From DATBSL01 sp964561785 (GTDB lineage Bacteria > Acidobacteriota > Vicinamibacteria > Fen-336): 64,000 nt of DNA. Location: positions 1-64,000 of the forward strand of contig CAZLRF010000004.1 in the NCBI GenBank assembly GCA_964561785.1, in the 5' to 3' direction. This document shows positions 49,495 to 61,554 of this stretch, in pieces. Position 1 is the stretch's first letter. Each line of letters starts with the position of its first letter. The notes under the pieces are model-generated. The model was not told the DNA's origin. It saw only the letters and a list, made by a program, of their open reading frames with translations, and did no database searches. A program made the position numbers and the translations under genes.

Positions 49495-51474
49495 ATGAGC
49501 GACGACAGGACCAGAGGGGACGCCGCAGTGCCCTCGTCCATCGGGCGCTACCAGATCACGGGCTCCCTCGGCTTCGGGGCCATGGGGGCGGTCTACAAGG
49601 CCTTCGATCCCCTCATCAAGCGCACCCTGGCGATCAAGACGATCCGCCTCGACATCCCTCGCCACAGCCCCCAGCACCAGGCGTTCATCGAGCGCTTCTA
49701 CCAGGAGGCCCGGATCTCGGGCACCCTGTCCCACCCGAGCATCGTGACCCTGTTCGACATCGGCGAGGAGAACGGCGTCCCGTTCCTCGCCATGGAGTTC
49801 GTGGACGGCAAGACGATCGCCGCGGTGCTCGAGGAGGGCGTCCGGTACAAGCCCGAGAAGGTGATCGCGCTGGTGAGCCAGGTGGCGGCCGCCCTCGACT
49901 ACGCCCACTCGCGGGGCGTCGTCCACCGCGACATCAAGCCCTCGAACCTCATCGTCCACGAGGGCGACAAGGTGAAGGTCACGGACTTCGGGATCGCCAA
50001 GCTCGCCGACTCCGAGATCACCCACGCCGGGGCCCTCCTCGGGACGCCCTCCTACATGTCGCCCGAGCAGGCGATGGGGGAGAAGCTCGACGGTCGCAGC
50101 GACATCTTCTCGCTCGGCGTCGTCGCGTTCGAGATGCTGTCGGGGCTGCAGCCGTTCCCGGGGGCGAACGTCACCTCGATCCTCTACAAGCTCGTGCACG
50201 TCGACCCCGTCGAGCCCGCCGACCTCGAGACGAACGGGCTCGTGCCGCAGAAGTGGCGCGAGGTCTTCCACAAGGTCCTCGCCAAGAAGCCGGAGAACCG
50301 CTACGCGACCGCCGGGGCCTTCGTCCAGGACCTCGAGTACTGTCTCGGCTCGTGGTTCACCGGCCTCGGCGACGGGGAGACGGTCAGCCTGCAGGTCCCG
50401 CCGCCCGACGAGACGACGCTCACGCTGCCGCGGGCGCCGGTGCCGGAGCCGCCGCCGCCCCCCGCGGCGCCCCCGGCCGGCGCCCCCGGGGAGTCGGAGA
50501 CGCTGGTGCTGCCCTCGCCGATCGAGGACCTCGTTCCCCCGACCGTCCTGATGCCGGCCGCCAGCGCGACCCTGCCCCCTCCGCCGTCCGCCCCCGGGCC
50601 CGAGTGGACGCGGCCGCCCGAGCCCACGCTGCGCGACGTCGCGCCGGCCGCGGCCGCGGCCGACGCCGCGCGCTCGCCCCGTCGGTCGGGCACGCCGGCG
50701 GCCGTCGTCCTCGGCGGCGTGGCGGCGGCCCTCGCGCTACTCGCTCTCGCCGGATGGGCGCTGTGGGGCCGTACCGGCGCCCCCGACGTCGCCCCGGAGC
50801 CCGAGACCTCGACCGCCGCCCCGCCGGCCGAGCCGACCGCGGCTCCGGCTCCGGCGACTCCCGAGGCGCCGACTCCGAAGCCCCCCGCCGCGCGGCCCAC
50901 GCCGCCGCCGGCGGGGACGGCCGACGTGCTCTCGACGCCGCCCGGGGCGACGGTGTCGGTGGACGGCCGCCCGGCGGGCAAGACCCCCCTCGCGGGTCTG
51001 AGGCTGCGCCCCGGCAAGCGCCGCCTCGAGATCGCCCTCGAGGGGCACGAGACGTGGAGGGGCACGGTGGACGTGGCGGCGGGAGAGCCGGGCCGCGTCG
51101 AGGTGCGCCTCAAGGCCATCCCGCGTCCCGTCGCGCCCCCGACCCCGGAGCCGGTCGACGTCGCCCGCGTGTACCCGAACCAGCCCGGGGAGGTCGACAC
51201 CCTCGCGAAGAAGGTGTCGGGCAGCTCGCCTTCCTACCCGGCCGACCGGGCCGGTCGTCTCAAGTCGGGCGAGCGCGTGTCGGTCGTGGTGCGCTTCGTC
51301 GTGACCGAGACGGGGCAGGTGGAGGACGTCGCCGTCGTCGAGTCCGCCGGGCGGCGGGGAGTCGACGAGGTGGTCGTCTCCGCCGTGCGAGGCTGGCGGT
51401 TCGAGCCGGCGAGCCGGCGGGGGACACGCGTGAAGGTCGAGGTGACCTTCAAGCAGACGTTCCTCGGGGGCTAG
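49495..51474 (+). CDS. transmembrane Ser/Thr kinase with PEGA and TonB C-terminal domains
   Basis: 659 residues. The Hanks kinase domain covers ~17-280: glycine loop LGFGAMGAVYKA, AIKTIRL, HRDIKPSNLI (~143) and TDFGIAKL (~163), then GTPSYMSPEQAMG. A Pro-rich linker precedes one membrane helix (~402-424). The outer part has a PEGA domain (~476-542, TPPGATVSVDGRPAGKTPL) and a TonB C-terminal-type domain (~557-656, RVSVVVRFVVTETGQVEDVAVVESAG). It may link envelope or ligand sensing to phosphorylation inside. It heads an operon with the FHA protein, which could bind its phosphorylated targets. Confidence 0.9.
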   Translation: MSDDRTRGDAAVPSSIGRYQITGSLGFGAMGAVYKAFDPLIKRTLAIKTIRLDIPRHSPQHQAFIERFYQEARISGTLSHPSIVTLFDIGEENGVPFLAMEFVDGKTIAAVLEEGVRYKPEKVIALVSQVAAALDYAHSRGVVHRDIKPSNLIVHEGDKVKVTDFGIAKLADSEITHAGALLGTPSYMSPEQAMGEKLDGRSDIFSLGVVAFEMLSGLQPFPGANVTSILYKLVHVDPVEPADLETNGLVPQKWREVFHKVLAKKPENRYATAGAFVQDLEYCLGSWFTGLGDGETVSLQVPPPDETTLTLPRAPVPEPPPPPAAPPAGAPGESETLVLPSPIEDLVPPTVLMPAASATLPPPPSAPGPEWTRPPEPTLRDVAPAAAAADAARSPRRSGTPAAVVLGGVAAALALLALAGWALWGRTGAPDVAPEPETSTAAPPAEPTAAPAPATPEAPTPKPPAARPTPPPAGTADVLSTPPGATVSVDGRPAGKTPLAGLRLRPGKRRLEIALEGHETWRGTVDVAAGEPGRVEVRLKAIPRPVAPPTPEPVDVARVYPNQPGEVDTLAKKVSGSSPSYPADRAGRLKSGERVSVVVRFVVTETGQVEDVAVVESAGRRGVDEVVVSAVRGWRFEPASRRGTRVKVEVTFKQTFLGG

Positions 51475-52617
51475 GTGGCGAAGCTCGTCCTCAACCCGAC
51501 CTCGACGAACCGGCGGGAGATCCCGCTCGCGCGGTCGACCATTCTCACCATCGGACGCGATCCCTCGAACGACCTCGTCCTCCCGGACTCGATGGTTTCG
51601 CGGCGCCACGCGGTGGTCGAGCACCGGGGGGGGCAGTTCGTCCTGCGCGACTGCAGCTCCGCCAACGGCTCCGTGGTGAACGGGGACCGCGTCAGCGAGC
51701 GCTCCCTGCGCGACGGGGACCTCGTGGCGATCGGCAGCACGCGGCTGCTGTTCCGCGACGAGCTCGTCGAGGCGATCGGGGGGGGCAAGATCCTGCCCCA
51801 CCCCTCGGCGGCGCCCCTGCGCTGTCCGTCCTGCGGCGGGGAATACCGGCGCGGCGACCTCTTCTGCCGGGAGTGCGGGGCCCAGGTCGCCCAGCCGAGC
51901 GGGCCGCCCCGGGCGGTCTGCGCCTCGTGCGGGACGGCGGTCGCGACCCCCGCGAGGTACTGTCCCGCCTGCGGTGCGCCGCTCCCCGAGGCCGCCGCCC
52001 CGGCCGGTCCGCCACCCCCGCCGCACCGCGCCTCGGGATCCATGGCGATGGCCCCCGAGCCCCGCCTGGTGCCGCCGCTGCCGGAGCCGGCGGCGGCCCC
52101 CGAGGTCCGGCCCCGGCCGGCGGGACAGCGGTCGGCCGAGCCGCCCGCGGCGCGGGCCTCTCGCCTCGGGGCCCGCGAGGGTGCGGAGCCGATCGGCCGG
52201 CTCGCCGCGTTCCTGGTCGACGCGGTGTTCGTGGCCTCCGGTCAGGCGGCCCTGCTCGCCCCGGTCGTCTGGTACTGGTGGGCGCGCGAGCCGCCCCGCG
52301 TTCCGGGCGAGGTGTCCTTCCTCCCCGTCCTCGCCTCCGTGACTCTCGTTCCCCTCGCGTTCCTCCTGGGCGCCCTCTACCACGTGTACTTCTGGAGCGT
52401 GAAGGGGGCGACGCCGGGCCAGGAGCTCCTCGACCTGCGGGTCGAGACCGAGGACGGGCTGTGTCCTCTCCCCGTCGGTCGGGCCTCGCTGCGCGCCCTC
52501 GGCTACCTGCTCGGCGCGGCCAGCCTCGGCCTCGGCTTCGCCCCGGTCGCGTTCGGGCACCCGGCGCTCCACGACCGGATCGCGGCGACGCGGGTCGCCA
52601 GGAGGACCCCCCGGTGA
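51475..52617 (+). CDS. FHA-zinc ribbon-RDD membrane protein
   Basis: 380 residues from GTG 51475, abutting the kinase stop. An FHA domain (~20-100) with IGRDPSNDLVLPDSMVSRRHAVV and the SSANGSVVNG loop binds phospho-Thr. Two zinc-ribbon Cys pairs follow (CPSCGGEY...CRECG and CASCG...CPACG), then a Pro-rich linker, then an RDD-type membrane domain (~245-375: RLAAFLVDAVFVA, KGATPGQELLDLRVE). It is likely an effector or adaptor for the adjacent kinase. Its stop overlaps the lepB start. Confidence 0.88.
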   Translation: MAKLVLNPTSTNRREIPLARSTILTIGRDPSNDLVLPDSMVSRRHAVVEHRGGQFVLRDCSSANGSVVNGDRVSERSLRDGDLVAIGSTRLLFRDELVEAIGGGKILPHPSAAPLRCPSCGGEYRRGDLFCRECGAQVAQPSGPPRAVCASCGTAVATPARYCPACGAPLPEAAAPAGPPPPPHRASGSMAMAPEPRLVPPLPEPAAAPEVRPRPAGQRSAEPPAARASRLGAREGAEPIGRLAAFLVDAVFVASGQAALLAPVVWYWWAREPPRVPGEVSFLPVLASVTLVPLAFLLGALYHVYFWSVKGATPGQELLDLRVETEDGLCPLPVGRASLRALGYLLGAASLGLGFAPVAFGHPALHDRIAATRVARRTPR

Positions 52618-53246
52618 CGCTCGAGCCGGGAAGCCTGGGGCCGGGCGAGGTGGAGGCGCCCGTCGCCGCCCTGCCCCCGCCCGCCGGGGTGGCGGCGGCG
52701 GACGGGCACCGCCGCGCGGAGTCGAAGCGCAGGGTCCTGCGCGCGGTCTGGGAGTTCGTCCACGACCTCTCGGTCGCCGTGCTGTTCTGCTTCTTCCTGA
52801 TCGCGTTCGTCGCCCAGGCGTTCCGGGTGCAGGGGACGAGCATGGAGCCGCTGCTCGCCGACGGCGAGCGCATCGTCGTCAACAAGTTCATCTACCGCTT
52901 CCGGCCCATCGAGCGGGGGGACGTCGTCGTGTTCTGGTACCCGCGCGACCCCTCGGTGTCGTTCATCAAGAGGGTGGTGGGCCTCCCCGGGGACCAGGTC
53001 GAGATCCGCGCGGGCCGCGTCCTCGTCAACGGCGCCCCCGTGAGCGAGCCCTACCTGCCCGAGAGCTTCCGGGACGGCGACAGCTTTCCCCCGACCGAGG
53101 TGCGCAAGGGCTACTACTTCGTGCTCGGGGACCACCGCCGCAGCAGCAACGACAGCCGCTCCTGGGGCGAGGTGCCCGAGCGCTACATCTACGGCCGCGC
53201 GGTCTACCGGTTCTGGCCGCTCGACCGCCTGGGTCCCGTCCGCTGA
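52614..53246 (+). CDS. lepB: signal peptidase I
   Basis: 210 residues from GTG 52614 (GTGA overlap). Cleaves signal peptides at the outer face of the inner membrane. One N-terminal membrane helix (~50-70) precedes the catalytic Ser in VQGTSMEPLLADGE; SFIKRVVGLPGDQVE supplies the catalytic Lys. Later boxes YFVLGDHRRSSNDSR SWG and YGRAVYRFWP are conserved. Gram-negative-like compact form. Coupled to the upstream FHA protein and interlocked with the ktrB gene (CTGA). Confidence 0.95.
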   Translation: MTLEPGSLGPGEVEAPVAALPPPAGVAAADGHRRAESKRRVLRAVWEFVHDLSVAVLFCFFLIAFVAQAFRVQGTSMEPLLADGERIVVNKFIYRFRPIERGDVVVFWYPRDPSVSFIKRVVGLPGDQVEIRAGRVLVNGAPVSEPYLPESFRDGDSFPPTEVRKGYYFVLGDHRRSSNDSRSWGEVPERYIYGRAVYRFWPLDRLGPVR

Positions 53247-54607
53247 GCGCGCTCCAGAGACCCTCCCCGGCCGCGATCCTCGCCGGCAGCTTCGCCCTCG
53301 CCATCGGGACGGGCACGCTGCTCCTCTCCCTGCCCGCGGCCCACTCCGCGGCCCCGGTCTCCCTCCTCGACGCGCTCTTCACCGCGACCTCGGCGGTCTG
53401 CGTCACCGGTCTCACGGTGGTCGACACCGGGACCCGCTTCTCCGCCTTCGGCCAGGCCGTGCTGCTCCTCCTCATCCAGGTGGGCGGCCTCGGCCTCATG
53501 ACCTTCGCCGTCTTCGTCGGCGTGGCCATGGGGCGCCGCGTGGCCTTCACCGACCGCATGGTGATCCAGGACTCGATGCACCACACGCCGAAGGCGGGGG
53601 TGAGGCGGCTCGTCCGCTACGTGATCGGCTTCTCCCTCGCGACGGAGGCGGCGGGCGCGCTCGTCCTGTGGCTGCGCTTCCGGGACCGCTTCCCGGCGGG
53701 ACCGGCCGTCTGGCAGAGCGTCTTCCACTCCGTCTCCGCCTTCTGCAACGCGGGCTTCGGCCTCCTTCCGGACAACCTCGTCCGCTACCGAGCGGACTGG
53801 CTCGTCTGCCTCGCGGTGAGCGGCCTCGTCGTCCTCGGCGGCCTCGGCTTCCTCGTGAACCTCGAGCTGCGCGACCAGCTCCTCGCCCGGCTGCGCCGCA
53901 CCCGGCCACCGGTCCTCACCCTCCACACGCGGCTCGTCCTCCTCGTGACCGTGTCCCTCCTCGCCGCGGGTACGCTCGGCTTTCTCGCCCTCGAGTGGGA
54001 CAACGTCCTGCGCGGCCTCCCCGCGGGGGAGAGGCTCCTCGCGTCTTGGTTCGCCTCGGTCACCTCGCGCACCGCCGGCTTCAACACGATCGACTACGGG
54101 CGGGTCTCCGCGGACACGCTCTTCCTCACGATCTTCCTGATGTTCGTGGGCGCCTCGCCGGGCTCGACGGGGGGCGGGATCAAGACCACCACCTTCGGCC
54201 TGCTCTTCGCCCTGGTCGTCGCGCGCTGGCGGGGCCGGGGTCGCGCCTCCGTCTTCCATCGGACGATCCCCCACGCGGTGATGGACCGGGCGCTCCTGCT
54301 CGCGCTGCTCGCATGGGCGATGGTGTCGCTGTCGATCGGCCTCCTCGTGGCGACCGAGACCCACGGGGTGCCCTTCGGCGGGGCGCAGCCGGGCTTCCTC
54401 GCCCTCATGTTCGAGGCGGTCTCCGCGTTCGCCACGGCGGGGCTCTCGACCGGAATCACCTCCTCGCTGAGCGGGGCGGGCAAGCTCGTGCTGGTCGCCC
54501 TCATGTTCGCGGGGCGGGTGGGCCCGCTCACCCTCGTCCTCGCCGTCGGGCCCCGCGAGGAGCGCGGCCGCTTCCGCTACGCCGAAGAGAACGTCATGGT
54601 CGGGTAA
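53243..54607 (+). CDS. ktrB: KtrB/TrkH-type potassium uptake channel subunit
   Basis: 454 residues if CTG 53243 is the start. There is no ATG, GTG or TTG in frame until 53417, and starting there would remove the first helix and the first pore loop (TATSAVCVTGLTVVDTG). The four filter loops are SAVCVTGL, SAFCNAGF, SVTSRTAGF and SAFATAGLS, and the SPAAILAGSFALAIGTGTLL helix aligns with normal KtrB N-termini. CTG 53243 interlocks with the lepB stop exactly as in other NTGA junctions here. A sequencing error is the alternative. Works with the KtrA gene 9 bases downstream. Confidence 0.85.
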   Translation: MSALQRPSPAAILAGSFALAIGTGTLLLSLPAAHSAAPVSLLDALFTATSAVCVTGLTVVDTGTRFSAFGQAVLLLLIQVGGLGLMTFAVFVGVAMGRRVAFTDRMVIQDSMHHTPKAGVRRLVRYVIGFSLATEAAGALVLWLRFRDRFPAGPAVWQSVFHSVSAFCNAGFGLLPDNLVRYRADWLVCLAVSGLVVLGGLGFLVNLELRDQLLARLRRTRPPVLTLHTRLVLLVTVSLLAAGTLGFLALEWDNVLRGLPAGERLLASWFASVTSRTAGFNTIDYGRVSADTLFLTIFLMFVGASPGSTGGGIKTTTFGLLFALVVARWRGRGRASVFHRTIPHAVMDRALLLALLAWAMVSLSIGLLVATETHGVPFGGAQPGFLALMFEAVSAFATAGLSTGITSSLSGAGKLVLVALMFAGRVGPLTLVLAVGPREERGRFRYAEENVMVG

Positions 54608-54616
54608 GGAGTCGCC

Positions 54617-55270
54617 ATGGGACGCTACGCCGTCATCGGCCTCGGCAAGTTCGGGTCCACCGTCGTGCGCAGCCTCTTCGAGAGGGGCCACGAGGTGGTG
54701 GCGGTCGACCAGGACCGCGCCCGGGTCCAGGACGTGCGCGACTCGTGCGCCCAGTCGATCGAGGCCAACTGCACCGACCCGGACACCCTGCGCGCCCTCG
54801 GCCTGCAGGACGCGGACGCCGTCGTCGTCTCCCTCGGGGAGCGGATGGACGCGAGCATCCTCGTGACGCTCTACCTCCGCGAGCTCGGCGTGAAGGAGAT
54901 CGTCGTGAAGGCGGTCTCCGAGGACCACGGGAAGATCCTCCAACTCATCGGCGCGACCGAGATCGTGCACCCCGAGCGCGACACCGCCCGACGGGTCGCC
55001 CGCGGCCTCGGCCTGCGGTCGATCGTGGAGTACCTGCCCCTCGCCGCGGACTCCTCGCTCGTCGAGGTCCACGTCCCGGCGTCCTTCGTCGGGAAGACGC
55101 TCGCCGAGCTCGACATCCGCAAGCGCCACCGGGTGCTCGTGGTCGCGATCAAGCGTGGCGACGGCCTCGTCATCGCCACCGGCGGCGACGAGCGGCTGCT
55201 CCCGGGGGACGTGCTGGTCCTCGTCGGGCGGGACGAGGACCTCGACGCGGTCGGCCGTCTCGCCGGCTGA
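54617..55270 (+). CDS. ktrA: KtrA/TrkA-type regulatory subunit
   Basis: 217 residues, ATG after GGAG. RCK-N Rossmann domain: YAVIGLGKFGSTVVRSL, the acidic VAVDQDRARV that binds the nucleotide ribose, DADAVVVSLGERMDASIL and VVKAVSEDHGKIL. The C-terminal RCK-C domain (~140-217) ends VLVLVGRDEDLDAV. Gates KtrB in response to ATP/ADP or c-di-AMP. Complete and normal length. Confidence 0.95.
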   Translation: MGRYAVIGLGKFGSTVVRSLFERGHEVVAVDQDRARVQDVRDSCAQSIEANCTDPDTLRALGLQDADAVVVSLGERMDASILVTLYLRELGVKEIVVKAVSEDHGKILQLIGATEIVHPERDTARRVARGLGLRSIVEYLPLAADSSLVEVHVPASFVGKTLAELDIRKRHRVLVVAIKRGDGLVIATGGDERLLPGDVLVLVGRDEDLDAVGRLAG

Positions 55271-55303
55271 GCGCCCTCTTCGGATAAGCTCTAGGGCTCG
55301 AGC

Positions 55304-56506
55304 ATGGCCAACACGGGTTCGGGCGGGAACGGGGGGCGGATGCGCCCGCGGGCGGTGCTGGCCCTCGAGGACGGCACCGTCTTCGAGGGGCGCTCGTTCG
55401 GGCGAGCGGGGGAGGTGACGGGCGAGGTCGTGTTCAACACCGCCCTCTGCGGCTACCAGGAGGTGCTCACCGACCCCTCCTACGCCGGGCAGATCGTCAC
55501 CATGACCTACCCGCACATCGGGAACTACGGCGTCAACCGCGAGGACGTGGAGTCGGCGCGCCCCCAGGTGGCCGGGTTCATCGTGCGCGAGGCCTCGACC
55601 GCGGTGTCCTCCTGGCGAGCGTCGGGGGAGCTCGACCGCTACCTCGACGAGCACGGGATCTTGGGCATCAGCGAGATCGACACCCGCGCCCTGACCCGCC
55701 ACCTGCGCACCCACGGGGCCAAGCGCGGAGTGGTCTCCGCCCTCGACGCCGACCCCGCCTCCCTGGTCGCCAAGGCGCGCGCCGCGCGGTCGATGGTGGG
55801 GCTCGACCTCGCCCGCGAGGTGACCTGCGAGGCGCCCTGGACGTTCGACCCGCGCGCCGAGACGGGGGCGTCGGGCCACCTCGTCCCCGTGCTCAAGGGC
55901 GCCTCCGGGGGGCGGCGCCAAGGGGAGGAGCTCTTCCGGGTCGTGGCCTACGACTTCGGCATGAAGCGGAACATCCTGCGCAACCTCGCGGCGGCGGGCT
56001 GCGTGGTCACCGTGGTCCCGGCCACGACGCCGGCCGCGGAGGCGCTCGCCCTGCAGCCCGACGGCATCTTCCTCTCGAATGGCCCCGGCGACCCGGAGCC
56101 CTGCACCTACGCGATCGAGGCGGCGAGGGTGTTCGTGGAGCGCCTCCCCACCTTCGGCATCTGCCTCGGCCACCAGATCCTCGGCCTCGCCTGCGGGGGG
56201 CGGACCTACAAGCTCAAGTTCGGCCACCGCGGGGCCAACCACCCGGTGAAGAACCTCGAGACGGGCCAGGTGGAGATCACGTCGCAGAACCACGGCTTCT
56301 GCGTGGACCCCGCGCTGTTCGAGCGGGAGGACTACGAGCTCACGCACGTGAACCTCAACGACGGGACGGTCGAGGGCTTCCGGATGCGCCACCGGCCGGT
56401 GCTGTCCGTCCAGTACCACCCGGAGGCGAGCCCCGGCCCCCACGACAGCCACTACCTGTTCGAGGCGTTCGTCTCGATGATGCGCCGGCAGCGGGAGGGG
56501 CGGTAA
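55304..56506 (+). CDS. carA: carbamoyl-phosphate synthase small (glutaminase) chain
   Basis: 400 residues from ATG 55304; ATG 55340 is an alternative, closer to the usual ALLALEDG-type start. Supplies ammonia from glutamine. N-terminal FNTALCGYQEVLTDPSYAGQ and the class I glutaminase centre: catalytic Cys in FGICLGHQILGLA, and His-Glu in QYHPEASPGPHD. Followed four bases later by carB. With pyrB and pyrC it forms the first three pyrimidine steps; it also feeds arginine synthesis. Confidence 0.97.
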   Translation: MANTGSGGNGGRMRPRAVLALEDGTVFEGRSFGRAGEVTGEVVFNTALCGYQEVLTDPSYAGQIVTMTYPHIGNYGVNREDVESARPQVAGFIVREASTAVSSWRASGELDRYLDEHGILGISEIDTRALTRHLRTHGAKRGVVSALDADPASLVAKARAARSMVGLDLAREVTCEAPWTFDPRAETGASGHLVPVLKGASGGRRQGEELFRVVAYDFGMKRNILRNLAAAGCVVTVVPATTPAAEALALQPDGIFLSNGPGDPEPCTYAIEAARVFVERLPTFGICLGHQILGLACGGRTYKLKFGHRGANHPVKNLETGQVEITSQNHGFCVDPALFEREDYELTHVNLNDGTVEGFRMRHRPVLSVQYHPEASPGPHDSHYLFEAFVSMMRRQREGR

Positions 56507-56510
56507 GGCG

Positions 56511-59822
<3,312 letters not shown>

Positions 59823-59831
59823 GGAGGCGCC

Positions 59832-60596
59832 TTGAAGCCGCTCACCCTCGCGCTCTCCGGTGGAGGGGCCCACGCCGCGGCCCACGCCGGGGCGCTGCGC
59901 GCCCTCGAGCGCGAGGGGATCGAGGTGGCCGGCATCGCCGGGGTCAGCGGGGGGGCCCTCGTGGCGGCGGCGTGGGCGGGGGGGGCGGACCTCGAGCGCC
60001 TCGTCGAGCAGGCCTCTCGCCTTCACCCGTGGATGTGGGTGCGGGGGTGGGGCGGGGGGCTTCTCTCCGGCAGCCGGCTCGGCGCCCTCATCGACGAGTT
60101 CGTGCCCGTGGCCACCTTCGAGAGCCTGCGGGTGCCGGTGGCCGTCCTCGCCGCCGACGTGGACACCGGGGAGGCGGTCGCGTTCCGGGAGGGGAACCTG
60201 CGCGACGCCGTCCGGGCCTCCTGCAGCTTCCCCGGCGTCTTTCCGCCCTTCCTCTGGAACGGACGGCGGCTCGTGGACGGCGGGGTGGCCGAGGTCGTCC
60301 CCGTCCGCCTCGCCCGCGAGCTGGCGGGCGAGGCGGGCGTCGTCCTCGCCATCGACTGCAACGCCGGCGGGAGGTGGCCCGCCGCCGACTCGTTCGTCGC
60401 GATCGCGCTGCGGGCCGGGCTCACGCTCGTCCGGGGCCGGACGCGTGCGGAGCTCGTGGGGGCCGACCTCGTGATCGCCCCCGCCATCGGGGAGTCGGGG
60501 TGGATGCGCCCGACCCGCATCCCGTTCTTCGCCGCGGCCGGGGAGCAGGCCATCCTCGCCGGGCTCCCCGAGCTGCGGCGCCTCCTCGAGGGCTGA
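59832..60596 (+). CDS. patatin-like phospholipase
   Basis: 254 residues from TTG 59832, preceded by GAGGAGG. Patatin fold with a Ser-Asp dyad: oxyanion GGGAHAAAHAG, nucleophile in GVSGG (elbow G-x-S-x-G) and catalytic Asp in RLVDGGVAEVVP. Conserved SCSFPGVFPPF. Bacterial members are lipid acyl hydrolases, cytoplasmic or secreted; no signal peptide is seen. Two bases separate it from the alpha/beta hydrolase gene, suggesting joint expression in lipid turnover. Confidence 0.9.
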   Translation: MKPLTLALSGGGAHAAAHAGALRALEREGIEVAGIAGVSGGALVAAAWAGGADLERLVEQASRLHPWMWVRGWGGGLLSGSRLGALIDEFVPVATFESLRVPVAVLAADVDTGEAVAFREGNLRDAVRASCSFPGVFPPFLWNGRRLVDGGVAEVVPVRLARELAGEAGVVLAIDCNAGGRWPAADSFVAIALRAGLTLVRGRTRAELVGADLVIAPAIGESGWMRPTRIPFFAAAGEQAILAGLPELRRLLEG

Positions 60597-60597
60597 G

Positions 60598-61554
60598 GTG
60601 CGCGGGAGGGCGGGCGCGCCGCGCCGCCGCGTCTCACCCGTCGTCGCCGTCCTCGTCCTCCTCGCCTCGGTCCTCGCGAGCCTCGCCCTCCTCGATCGGC
60701 CGCCGGTCGCTCCCGGCGCGTGGCTCGCGAGCGCGTCGCTCGAGGCCCGGTACGAGACGGTCGACGGCCGGCGCCTGCGCTACGTGCGCGCGGGCTCGGG
60801 GCCCGCGGTCGTGCTCGTTCACGGCTTCGGCTCCTCGATCTACACCTGGAAGGACCTGATCGCGCCCCTCGCCGCCCGCCACGACGTGGTCGCGCTCGAC
60901 CTTCCGGGCTTCGGGCAGTCGGACCAGCCGGCCGACCTGTCCTTCGAGGACTTCCCGCGGGCGGTCGTGGGGCTCATGGACCGGCTCTCGCTCGAGCGGG
61001 CGGCCCTCGTCGGAAACAGCATGGGCGGGGCGAGCGCCGTGGTCGTGGCGGCCCGCCACCCCGAGCGGGTCTCATCCCTCGTCCTGATCGACGCCGCCGG
61101 CTTCAACCTCGCCGATGCCGACCGGCCGGGCATCGTCCGGCTGGCCGGCTCGTCCCTCGGCGCCCTGCTCTCCGCGCTGCCCGGCAAGCGACTGGTGGTC
61201 GAGGCCGCGCTCCGACAGGTCTTCCACGACGACCGCCGCGTGACGCCCGAGCGCGTGTCCGAGTACCTCGCCGCCGCCCGTCGTCCGGGCACGTTCGCCG
61301 CCCTCCGCTCGCTCGCGGCCTCGCTCGAAGGCCGCGGGGCGCTCGTCGTCGAGTCGCTCCCGCGCGTCGAGGCGAGGACGCTCGTGGTGTGGGGCGCGGA
61401 GGACCGCTGGATCCCCCCCGCTCACGCCGAGCGCTTCGTCGCCGCGATCCGGGGGGCCCGCAGGGTCGTGATCTCCGGCTGCGGCCACGTGCCGCAGGAG
61501 GAGGCGCCGGAGGAGGTCGCGCGCCTCCTCCTCGAGTTCCTCAAGGCCTCTTGA
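60598..61554 (+). CDS. membrane-anchored alpha/beta hydrolase
   Basis: 318 residues from GTG 60598. One N-terminal membrane anchor (~14-33). Classic fold: VVLVHGFGSSIYTWKDLIAP (oxyanion), ALDLPGFGQSDQP, nucleophile Ser in ALVGNSMGGASAV, acid in VWGAEDRWIPP and catalytic His in ISGCGHVPQEEAPEEV. Resembles esterase, haloperoxidase-like and bacterial MhpC-type hydrolases; substrate unknown. The 3' end overlaps the convergent thioredoxin gene by 14 bases. Confidence 0.9.
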   Translation: MRGRAGAPRRRVSPVVAVLVLLASVLASLALLDRPPVAPGAWLASASLEARYETVDGRRLRYVRAGSGPAVVLVHGFGSSIYTWKDLIAPLAARHDVVALDLPGFGQSDQPADLSFEDFPRAVVGLMDRLSLERAALVGNSMGGASAVVVAARHPERVSSLVLIDAAGFNLADADRPGIVRLAGSSLGALLSALPGKRLVVEAALRQVFHDDRRVTPERVSEYLAAARRPGTFAALRSLAASLEGRGALVVESLPRVEARTLVVWGAEDRWIPPAHAERFVAAIRGARRVVISGCGHVPQEEAPEEVARLLLEFLKAS

